A stretch of DNA of 64,000 bases from contig NC_089873.1 in the NCBI RefSeq assembly GCF_040182565.1, positions 94,496,001-94,560,000 on the forward strand, read 5' to 3'. Position 1 is the stretch's first letter. Each line of letters opens with the position of its first letter. The DNA is from Anser cygnoides (Eukaryota > Chordata > Aves > Anseriformes > Anatidae). The notes beneath the pieces are model-generated. The model was not told where the DNA came from. It made no database searches and worked only from the letters and a program-made list of their open reading frames with translations. The position numbers were made by a program, and so were the translations under genes. Below, one piece after another: positions 31,801 to 43,800 of this stretch.

Positions 31801-34800
31801 CTGTCTTGAAGTGTATGGTGGTTTATGGATCTTCTTTAAAATTACAATTTCTCCTATATTTGTAACCTAATGAATGAGTAGTTTTATGAAAGTCATGAGA
31901 ACTCTTAAATGTATGATCCTATAGAATCAGTAATGTTCTGCTAGTATGGATGTGCTGACATTTTCCTTTCTGCTTTTTTGTGGACTCTTGTGCTAGGAAT
32001 GAGCACTGAGGATGTGAGTATGAAAACTGCTGTGGTTAATGGGAAGAGATTTTTTTCTGAGCCTGCTTACTAGTCTTCACAGGTTGATGCTAGCCAAAGT
32101 TTGCTTCTGTGATGTCTTATGGTACTGCTGTCCTTAGAAGACTGCAAAAAGATTGAGACACACAAAATTCATGTGAACTTTTTATGTGCATAGTAAGTGT
32201 ATCATTGCTTTATGTAAGATTTTGGTAAACAGGTGATCTATAGTGGGAACTTACTAAAAGAAATTAGGATGATGCATATAATTTTCTGCTCCTGCTTTAC
32301 CTATTTGGGTATCGCCCAATGTTATGGTGGGAAACAGATAGAAGTGGTCTGTATTTGATGATTTATTCAGGTATTTCAGTGTAATTTAGGTTTCCTTTCT
32401 CCTGTGGATGGACATATTCCCTTCTGGTTTGCAATATTATGGAAAAAGTCTGCTCATCCTCCTATTTGATTTCAGCATAGTTGGTGAAAGGTGACTGTTA
32501 TATGGGCTGATCTAATGGGATGCTAGTCTGTGTGAACGGGTGTTTAACGCTGTCACCAGTGTGTTTCACACAGAATGTCACAAATCTACCAGGCGACTTT
32601 TTTTGAAAACAAACAAAAACCAAAACCAACCAACCAAACAAAACAACCACCTTCACTCAATTTAAATTTGAGCCAGATTGAAGGTGAGGGTGCTCCATTC
32701 CATCCCAGATCAGCCGGCTTCAAAAGGTCTCATAGTATATTTTTTAATATATAGGTCAGAGTGTGGATTTAATTTCTCTCTGTAGTTCTGAGTCACTCTT
32801 TCTCATAGGCACTTATGCACAACATGCTTGTCAGTGTGTGGAAACCTCTTCAAAGCAGCTCTGAGAATATTCAGTCCAAACAGAATATTAAGTCCAAAGC
32901 GCTTATGACTTGCTTTTAAGAATATCCTTCCTCCTGCTAGTTGCTTGCTCCAGTTTAATGCGTTGCTAAGAGCTGGGGCGCAGCTCAGCCTGTGGGACCA
33001 GGTGCGCTTTCTAAAGCCCTGTGTCCTATCCTGTTCTTGCCACTTTCACCAGCAGAGTTGACCACGTTACATGGCCAAGCCTTTGCCTTATTTGTGGGAA
33101 TTTTTATCCTTTCATTACAGCATGTTCATTCATTTGCTTAGTCAGCTGTTGCCAAATATGTTTTTTCATTCCTTAGGCTTGATTTTACAAAGCACCAAGC
33201 ACTTCTCACCTAAGGGCTGCCATCATTTCACAGCATGCACAGTACCCTGTAACATGATGTATGTGAATAGTCCACTAGTTCAGTTGCTTGAAAGGAAGAA
33301 TCATTTCAGCATTGCACTGTAGAAAAGCAGCATACGTGGTTGGTGGCACTTCAGCCTGCTGAATTCTTCATCTGGCCATTAGGTGCTTCATTAAATAATA
33401 CTGGTTTCTAATCTTCCTTTGCTCTTTTGTCTTGTGAATCATCCGTGGTCAGTTTAGTTTAAAGCCTGCAATTGATCAAAGTATTTCTGCCTTTTTTTTT
33501 TTTTTTTTTTTGGTGTTATATACTGGCTACTGCCACAGCAACCTTTTTTGAATTCTGTGTGTTGGCAGTTTCTGGCAGTTTTATTCTAGAGTGTCTTTCT
33601 GTAATGCTTTTTGGTAGATAGTAACAAGAAGATCAGTTTTCAGAAGTGCTGCGTACCATGAATTTTCCCTCTCAAAATGAGTTCAACATATCTGAAAATT
33701 AGGCAAAAAAAAAATCAATGGATTTTGCTTTCAATAAAGCAAAAATTTTGCTTTCAGCAAAATGATTGCTTTCATGGTAACTTTGTTGTGGTGAAGACTT
33801 TCTGTGTTGAGTGGTGCAATTAAATGACACTTTGTTAGCCTTCCTTTGTGGTTTTATTTTTTACCTTTTCCTCGAATCCCTGGTAATTACACCTGTAGCT
33901 ATTGCAATGTCCTCTGCAGTGTGGGTTAGTTCAAGTAAAGAACAATTCTATTTCTCTTACTTTTGGTGCACATTCTTACTGCTATCAGCCTGAACTCCAT
34001 TTCAAACTCTCAGAGCAGCTCTGGTCCCAGGTCACATGCTTTTTTTTTTTTTTTTTTCAGGAAAATGTTCAATCTCTAATAGTCAAAGAAGCTTGACTAA
34101 TTTGGTGGAGGTGAAGGCTTATGTAACTGGATATGCTCATCAGTCATCAGGTGGTTTCTATGGTAAGGGAGGTGTGTCTCAGAAGGCAGCACTTCTGCTA
34201 CTCTTTAATAAAAAAAGCTTAAATAGTTTTTGAAAGATCTCAGAGGGGAGAAAAGCAAGCAGAAGTATCTACGGATTTCCCAAGAGCCATGTGCTTTTTG
34301 CTGTGAGATGGCAGCACTGCAGCCAAATGAGAAATCTGTGAGAAATAGACATTCATAGGAATGTCTAAAGCTGGGCTATGATATCTCTTCATTGGGTACC
34401 CATGTAGGTGCGGGGCACATTTTTTGGCTTTATAAATTACAGAAATAATGCAACAGTTCTGGAATAGCTGGGGGAACTGTTTTGACACCTCTCTTCCTTG
34501 TTCTTTAGGGAGGAATTTGTGTGTTCTGGGGATTCTCCAAGGAAAGACTTTTAGCTGTAAGAATTGGCCTCCCTGTCTATTTCTTTGTAAAGTTTTTCTT
34601 TAATTCTGTGCAACCTTTCTCATGGAAGGAAAATGGGGGTCTGAATTTTCATATGCAGCCTATTATAGTAAACAGGATTAAGGGTGAGCCAGTTGTTGGT
34701 GCTTCTGCTGTGCCTTTTAACTGCTGGCACCTGCTCACCAGGAGTGCAGTTGAGGTGGCCTGCGTGTGCGGTGAGCTCCCAAGCTAGGCTCCACCAGTGC

Positions 34801-37800
34801 CCTGTCTTCACAGACAAGATGCTCAGCAGAACAACACAAACTTCTTTGTCTGTAAGGTGTTAGGGTTGAGCAAAACACCAAACTGGTGGTTTTTTTCTTC
34901 TGTTTTCTTCTAGCATTTACAGAGAGTGGAGTTTGTAAAACAGCTTTGTCTGAAAGCCAAAAGGCAGACGGGAAAGCAAAGAATCCCCTAAGCAGTGATG
35001 GGAGGCACTTAGCTACTAAAGGTCAGCTCAGAAAGCTCCTGGGCCAGGAAACAAAAACTGCAGTTGTGTTGACTCAGCAGTACATTTGTACGTTTCAGTC
35101 TATCAGCAGCTCTGTATATTTCAGTCTGTGTTTGGAGCACAGACTAAATGCTCCAGGATACCACAGCAAAACACATTTAGCATGCTGAAATGGGCATGTA
35201 GCAACGGCATCTGATCCTGCCTGGATTCTGAGTTGTGTTCAAAGACAGGAGGCAGCACCCCATTGATCTGAGTCATTTTTAACTGCTGTCTCCCAGTGCT
35301 GTAGTTTCTGACCTTCTCACGCAGTAGGTGGTTTTGTCTTCCTAAGGTTCCTGTGAGGCAGAAAGACCTCTTCTGCTCTCTCTCCTCTGCCTGTTCTGTT
35401 CTGCCTGATCCTCCTTGCTAACCATGTGTCTTTTACTGTTTAATCGAATGTTTTCATTAGTTTCCAGGATCTTTTTGATCACTGACTGAGATACCATAAT
35501 ATTTTTTTCTTTATGTAGCATATTTCCAGGTTCTTCTAAATCTGAAAGTAAAGCAGATCTCTGCTGTTCTTTCAACACCCTCCCTTCCTCTCTCCCTGCC
35601 TGCTTAAGGATACAAAAAATTTTCCTCCATCGCACTCCTTTGAGTCATTCTTTCATATTTCCTTCACCTTCTTTCTTATCCCCACACTTATTGTTCTCCT
35701 GTTCTCCTATTGACTTTGGCTCTTCTTGCATTGCAAGATGTAAGCTTCTCTAACTTTAAAATAAAACAATGACAACAAAACACAAAACTTCCCACACATG
35801 CAAATTTATAAACCCCAGTTCTTTCTGCGAATCTTGCCTCATCTCCTTTTCATCTCTTAAACTCTTTCTGTAGTAAAAACTCTTTCGGTGTAAGTTCTCT
35901 CTGTGGTCACTCTCGTCTAGTTCCAGCATAAATCTTGCTGTTCAGTCTCCCTTGACTGCTGACACAGTTCAGAAACTGTCAGCCGTGAGGCCTATGCTTA
36001 TCTCTTTGCATGCAAAGCTCAAAAACAATACTTCATCCTCATCACCCTTGTCTGATCAGCACCTTTCCTTGGCAAATCTGGAGTTGCTGTTTTCCCTGTT
36101 TTGCATCCTGTTTCTAGATAGCATTGCCGAAGACACACTGAGAAATCATTTCTATGCTGGGAGTTCACCTCTGCTGTGCAGTTGATTCCTCCTGGACAGA
36201 CTGGACCTTTAGCTAGCTCCTGACACCTTACCATGGATCTCTAGCTTTCACTTCAAGTTGGATGTGGCTAAAACTATTTCACTAAGGCTTTCCAGCTCTC
36301 TCTGCTTTTGCTCACTGTAGACAACATTTTCACGTTATCTGTCAGGACTGCGTCTGACAGATAACAGAGTACTGCTATCCATTCTGGTCTTTCACACCAG
36401 CTTCAGTTCTGGACTTTATCTACCTCCTTGAATCCTCGACTAATGCCTTGGCCTTGCCTCTGTGAGAGCGTGATTCTGCAGCACGCTGTGGGGGGAACCA
36501 GGGCAGGCAAAGAAAGAATCATTTCTTGGTATGACGTTCCTGTGGCAAATGATGTGTACAGGTGGGTTAAATCAAACATGCTTGGTACAATCCTGCATAG
36601 ATGGGATTAAATTAATATGAGATTATTGAAGATCTCCTTGACATTTCCTCCACCCTTTTCTCCTGCCTGGAATTGCCTCCAAGAAAGATATTTTGTCTCC
36701 TGTGCATAAGGTTTGTCTCTTATGATCAGGCAAGAGTCTCTGATACAACTGCTTTTCTGCAGGTTCATAAGAGAATCTCATCCATCTGGTCAGTACTGCA
36801 TGTGAGTTTGTGCTAGTCTCTATTTAACGGTATGGACTCTAAATAATTTTGTGATAGTTTTGCATTAAATAAAACTAACTGCAGTGTGTTGAGAAGGGTA
36901 AGCACTAGTGCAACTGACACAAAACTCAGCTTCCAGCTTTAGAAGAATTGGTATGATTGTGTTATGAGTGTCTCAGGAGAACTGATTTTATGCAAAGCAT
37001 CTGCCAGAGGCAGCTTCACTGAGTAAAAGCCAAGCCTTCAAGCTGTGGTGTGGCTACCGCTGCTATGTGGAACTATTTATAGATGACTTCAAGTATTCGA
37101 AGGTTAGAGATGTTAATTAATCCCTACAGATCCTTTCGCGGTAGGTAGGAGCATGTTTGTAACTCCATCTTGCAAATGATGGAACTGAGTCAGAGAGGCG
37201 AGGTCATTTGGCAAAGGCTCTTCTGTACTAAGTGAGAAACCAAGCCCAAACTAGAACTCTAGAGCTCTTGGCTTCTAATTAGAGGGAAAAGGTGCCTATT
37301 TGCCTTAAAATTCAAGTGTATCAGTGTTTGCCCTCACCCCAGACTGGAATGCAAATTAGAGATTCAAGGGAGAGGAAGGCAATCACTACAACATGTTGCA
37401 GACTGTGCCAGTTTAGCCACAGGGGATGCTTCGTTTTCATTTGCACATTTCCAGTTGAAAAAAAAAAAATTAAAAAAAAAATAAAAAAACATACATTTAA
37501 TGTTATACAAAAAATCTTATGTTTCAGAGTGGGTACTGAAATTGTATTTTTCTTTTGAATTTACTGTAAACTGAGATTTTACCTGTGACATAATTTGCAA
37601 GATGATGATAATCTCTCTGCAAGTTTTGTAGTGGCATATGGGTTCTAATGGATGTCTGATATTTCATCGGTCAACTCATCTGTAACTTGCAGTTCGTGCA
37701 TTTTCTTTGTTGTTTGCATTAAGCTACACAGCATAGGTAGCAGGCAAATATAAGGGCGACAATCTTTACCGTTATTTCTCAAAGCTGTTGTTAAATCCAG

Positions 37801-40800
37801 TGGGACATTTTGTCTGAGAAAGAATGATGAAAAGACAGGTCATTTAGTCATTTAAAGCATGTAATCCATCAAAGTTACTTTATTTCACAAAAGAGGTGAT
37901 TTTGCGTGGAGTGAATATTCTGTCCTGAATGAGGTGAATTAAGGGATAATCCAGCCACGTTGTGAAGAGGCTGTCATTTGATTCATGCAGTATTAGGCTT
38001 TCCTAGTTAACTACAAAACTGGGTGAGGACTGAATAATTTGATGCCTAAAAAATGTAGATATGGAGACAAAATGTGTCATGTCTGTTATAAAATAATAAT
38101 GAGGCATTTAAGGTTTGGTCAGTTCTTCTTACAATTAATCAGATAGAAGATTTTGCAATAGCAAGACGTATTGGGTAGGTCCTGGGACCTGGGCTTGAGA
38201 AAGCTGGGTGGCACCAGTTCCTCAGACAACCCCACAACAGAGCTTTGGCCAATTACAACCCTTGCTGGGGAGTCTCCTTCTTGTTCTACAAAATGATCAG
38301 GATTATACTGACCTCTGCTGTCAGTGGCCTTTCTGGCCTAGGGAGCACAGCTGCTGACTACGGACTACCTGTTGGTATTAAAAAAATGGGGGGCCCTAAT
38401 AACTGGGTTTGTTTTCAGTAGCACTTACAAACTGCTTTTTTTAATGAACAAATACCTTTTAGTAAAAGACTTGCTTCTTGTGTATAAATTTCCAAAAGCT
38501 TGGAGAAAGGGAATCAGTTTTTCTTTTCCTTGCATATCCCAGTGCACTGAAGCTGAGCACAGGCACCATGCGGAGCATGGTTTCCTTGGATTCCTTGAAA
38601 ATACCAAAAGTCCAGTAGTTTTATTAGCCCTGCATTGATTGTGTAAAGAAAGCCAGCCCAATAAACCACCAAACAATCCATTTTCCCCAGAAAGCAGTGA
38701 GAAACAGAAATTTTGTGTGGACAACAGTCATGTAAGTATTTTATATTCTGTCTACATTAGAACAGCAGCAAGACATAACATTGCTCTTCATCAGCCCTCA
38801 TTACACTGCAGAATGATCAGGATCTCCTCCACTTCTTGTGGGGACCCCACAGAAACTCCTGTGACCTCTTTCTAGAACCAATTTCATCACTGCTATGAGG
38901 ATTTTGGTGAAAATTTGTTAACTGTGTAGCCCTGCCCTAGCCTTTATACACCAATTCATGAAAAAATGTCACCCCTGTCACTTGTATAGTCCTAAGCAAT
39001 GTGTTCAGATTAATTTTACCACATTAATTTAAGCTGTAACTGTACTTAGAAAAAGATGGTTTTAAATCAATAGACAAGTAGCAGAAATAATGTATTTCTT
39101 AAGAGCTCTTACTGAAAAAGTTTTCATTCCTAGCCTCCACTACGTTGAGAGAACATTGTTTCTGCAGGAAAATGTAGAAAAGCAGTGCTTCTTCTGACAA
39201 ACCTAACGTTTTTTACAGCATCTGTTGCTGTGTTTCAGTTGTATTTTGGAAATGCATTTTATTTTCAGCAAAAGCTTAATTAATAAATTTTGAACCTAAC
39301 AAATGAATATAGAACAAAGAAAAGATCATTCTTCTAGCACAGAGGAGGAAAGAAACTGCATTTGACTTCCTTCCACTTTTTGATTCTCAAATATAATTAG
39401 GGTCTGTTTGTTTATTTTCCAGAAACTGTCCTACACAAAGGAAGCAATGGCTGGGTGAGTATCTACATTTGTTTTGCATTTTATTCTGCCTGGAGATAAT
39501 AGCAGAGTTGAGTTGTGACATTTTGTAACCCCTTTCTCTCTCTCTCTCTCTTTTTTTTTTAATTTAATTTATTTATTTCTTCTTTCTTGTCAGCTCCTGC
39601 ACTGATTGGTCATGTGGGTAAGTCATTCTCCCTTTTTAAATAGCCTCTTGATCAGTCCTTTCTCCAGTTCTTGCTGCAGCTGGAGTTGATTAACGAACTC
39701 AAGATGAACAAAGTTCATCTCTGTGCAAGGGCTTATAGAAAAGTATTCGGTATGTTGGAGGAATCCTGTCTTTCTTGCGTGTGAACTTCTCACAGGCTGT
39801 CCTAGCATGCTTGATGTGCTGAAAATATCCCAGTCAATCTGGGGCTTGTACTTTTGCTTAAGTATGTCATCACCTTGTTGCCAGTCAGGTGCGTGTGCAG
39901 GCTATTTACCTGAAGAGGTTTAGTGGGGAAAATCTATTTTGGGAAAGAGATGTGTCCCCAGTAATTGTGTTAGTGTTCTGGTTATCTTGTGAACTTTTCC
40001 CAAAGGTAGACCTGGTCATCGTTACAAAAAGCAAGAAAAAAAGGGAATGTTTCTGAAATGCTTTTTCAGAAAACTTTCAAGAAAGGTGCTCTAAAAACAC
40101 AAGGAAGTTGTCTGTGTGGGCTACTCACATTTTTAACAAGGGAATAAAAATAAAAACTAGTCTGAATTTTGACTTCTTTTTACCAAAGCAAACCTGAACT
40201 TGAACTGTTATTTTTGTCTTTTTGAACTGGAAGGAAAAACGTTTCAAATTATTATAACTTCATTCTCAGAACTTAATCTAACTGGTTATTTTTAGAGCAA
40301 TTCAAACCCAAACAACCTAGTGCTGAACTTGTCTGAAAAATAAGCAGCTTCAGTTCCCTGCTTTACAGACCCTGTGAAGCTATGACAAATGAGTAATTCA
40401 TTTACTGGAAAGGGTAGTCACTTAACAGATCTTAAAAAAAGTCTGATATCCCAAAGTAATTATTCTTATAATGATTTTTTTAACCGCAATATTATAAATT
40501 AAAATTAATAACATAAGATGTAAGGGCAAAGGCAATGCCTAAAAGATTCTTTTTTCTCTGTCCTATTGAGCTGAACTCTTCTCTGATGTGAGGACTCTCC
40601 TAAGCCCACTGGTCAGTTGAGTAGTGTAAATCTGTACAGAACTTTTTCTGCTGAGAATGTAACATTGACCAAACTTTTATACGTTTTTATTTTCAAAGAG
40701 AAAATAACAACAAAAATAAAAATCTTGTTCTTGTAAACTTAATGGGACAATTTCTTTCCCATTAGCATCTGTTGTTCTCTAGATCAGCTCCTTAAGTGAA

Positions 40801-43800
40801 TGGAACTACATCTTATTTATCAGCAAATTTGATTTCAGAGTTGCATTTATCTCAGTTTGAATATTGGAGGCTCTGAAGAAAAAAAAAAAAAGAAGAAGAA
40901 ATTTGAATTTGAAAAGCCACTATATCCCTCATTGGGATTGTTCAGAAAAACTAGTAAATGTAGAGCTATTTGAGACGAATTAGTCAACACAAATTTATCT
41001 AGAGACACTACATGCACTGGGCTAAACATCCTAACCATGCAAAAAGACCAACATTTGATTGAAAGGTAGATTGGAGTGATTAATGTTGCACTCATATAAA
41101 AGCCATCCATCGAGTGCCTTGTGACAGACATTAAAGGGGCTCCAGCAATTGGCAAGTTTTACCCAAATCAATTAATCGTGGAGCTACATTGCTTCTCTCT
41201 CAAAAATACTGCTTTTATCCAAATATATATTACATCAGGTTGTTCATAGCTTTATGATGGGATCTTTGTTATCATTGTCAATTTAAACTTTAGTTTTGCT
41301 GTGTCTTTTTCCTGTTAAAATTTTTGTTTGACTTGTGTTTGTATATGGTAGTTTTATAGTATAGAGTGATAAAGGACTAGAACGGTGAGTTAGAAACAGG
41401 TAGATTTACTCTGGATAACGGAGCATATGAAAGAAATTTGTATAATTTAGCTTGGCAACATTATTTATATACAATTCTAAGAGCATTCTGGACACTTCTG
41501 CACCACAAGGTCTAAGATTTTTAAGTTTGTAAGTCAGGGTCATGCAAAAACGAAGCCATTATTGGCTGCCATGGGTAGAAGATATCTCAGATATCCTCCA
41601 TCAAGAGGAGTGAGGGAGTCATCTCAGCATTGCCACCAGCCAACATTACTACTGCCTGCAAAAATATGCTAGACCTCCCAGTACACATCAGAATAAACTG
41701 AAGGCCTTTTTTAATTTTTTCCTGTAAGAAATCAGAGTAAGTTTGCAACCCAGGATCAACCAGTCTTTAAAGCATGGTGAGGGAAGTCTAGCATCAAGTC
41801 CCTCCTGCACAGGAAGAAATGTGAGTGCAGTCCTGCTGTTTCCTGGGCAGTGCAGTGATGGCCTACCCACGGGCTTTTCTCCAGCAGATCTCACTGAGGC
41901 TGGGGGCTGACCTACATGTGCAGAGAAACTTGTCCTGCAGATGTGTGCAGGGCAGGGCAGTGAATTGAAAGTGGCTGTCTCACCACCTGGCTGTGACATC
42001 TGTCAGAACGGGAAATTGACCTGGTCTCAAGGGATGGAGGGACTATCCTAAAGCACCAGCTTTCAGTATCTAGATGAAATGCTCAGGTGAGGCTTGCACA
42101 TTGCCAGGGACAACAGGCTTCCAGAGGATGCCTAAAGCAGGAGAGTAACATAGGTCCTCTGGTGAACTCCATTTTTTTGAATTACTGCATAGAAGCAAGT
42201 ACTAGTTTGGACACCTAGCCCTAAGCCTATATTTCATATTTTTATGTGCTTTGACCAATTTTTTTTTCTGTGAAAGAACTTGGGTTTCATTTCCTTAATT
42301 TAGAGCTGATCTGGAACTGAAGACAAAGCCTTAAATCTACTGGTCATTTTAACTACGCTACCTTTCTAGATCAAAGTGTAACTGTGCTGAAAGCTATAAG
42401 CAACTGTAGAATTGAAGCTGTGACTTAAATAATTTAATATATCTCATAATATCCTACCATGGTGTCAGTGCTGTGCCTCTATCTAGGTGTAAAAAGTTGG
42501 TTTCAGCTAGTTAAGTGCTAAGATAGTTCTAGTGTAGCCTACAGGAAGGTGTCTTGTACTTGTGTGGTTTACTTCCCAGAATAACTCACAATCCGGCATT
42601 ACTGAGAATTACGTAACAGCAAGATGGGAGTTTGTTCCTGTAAGACTTGCACTTGCATTCACGTAGGTTAAACGCTCAGCTAGTCTGGCCTTCAAAGGAG
42701 TTGAGGGATTAAACTAAGTACTGGGGAGGAGAAAACCTCAAAGGAAAAGTAACATATGGGACACAATCTAGATTTGTACAGAGCAGCCCAATGGAAATTG
42801 TGGAGTCTTGCCCAGGTCAGAAATGTGGGAGCACTGCATCAGCTAAAGGCTTTTAATATTCCTTTATTCATTAGGCCACTGTGACTTTGCATAATGGATT
42901 TTGTTGTGTTAATATTGGAGGATGCAACATGACATCTGAAATGATGCCACATGAGTCATCCTGTCTCATTCATGCAAAGTCAAAAGCCAGATCTTGAGGA
43001 TCAACTGAAGGCAAAGGAGTAGCACAAAAAAGCTGCAGTAGAAAACCATACCTTTTATGTCAGAATGTTTCGTGAATGCTGTATGAATAATAACATAAGG
43101 AGGAAAATACAAGGAGTATGGGGTAGTTGGAAAGGTTGAATATAATAACGTGCTATTTTTCAGTTCCTCAGAAGTGGCTATTAATGTCAAATAAAATGAA
43201 ATAAATAGAAACATTTGTCGTTTCTGAGGGGTACTTGCTGATTTGGACTTAGTGAAATTAGGCATGACAAATCATGTCCAGACCTCCTCCTTTCTGTCTG
43301 TGTTGTCTGATGTGAAATACATTGGCAAATTTAGGATCCATACTTCATCGGCAGTAGCAGCAATGGTTGATGGCATAACAACTCAAATTTTGAACTTTTT
43401 CCTCTAAATGGGCTCCATGAAAGAAGAGTGTTGGTCTTCCTTGCTGGAATCATTTCAACTGCCTTCAGTCAGGTAGAAACACACTTGGACTCCTTTTCTG
43501 TCTGCATTTGGACTTGGCAACAATATTGCTTGTTTCAACAATTTTTGAGCATCTGTACAGCTTTACCCTATGTGAAGATTTCCAGGCTGCTCCTCTTTAG
43601 TTGTGTATTTTCTTTTGCGCTCCCTACTGTCAGATAGCAATATGAAAGATTTATTCTGCTTTAATTAAAAACAAAAGAGGTAAAAATTAAAGAACAACCT
43701 AAATAAAAATTAAGCACATGTAGAATTTAAAAGAGAAGGAATATAAATACATGGCTCTGTCATCCATTCCATACTTGGATAAAAATACTTCTGAAACTGC

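Larger units (their letters stand above)
30946..39422 (+). other. IMPG2: IMPG2 intron 3 (8.5 kb)
   Basis: Holds simple repeats (32606-32650, 33492-33511, 34040-34057, 37458-37489) and a pair of small hairpins at 33723-33763. The 35230-36200 stretch is pyrimidine-rich on the plus strand. That explains a 97-codon minus-strand frame there, which has no homology I recognise. No transposon is recognised. Confidence 0.7.

Noticed and set aside
34040..34233. Poly-T plus CAG followed by an open stretch, as a possible IMPG2 exon
   Set aside because: No donor in a compatible phase follows, and exon 3 already joins exon 4 with conserved residues.
35342..35635. 97-codon minus-strand open frame in IMPG2 intron 3
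   Set aside because: The opposite strand is pyrimidine-rich, which removes stop codons. The peptide is Arg/Glu/Gln-rich with no family I recognise.
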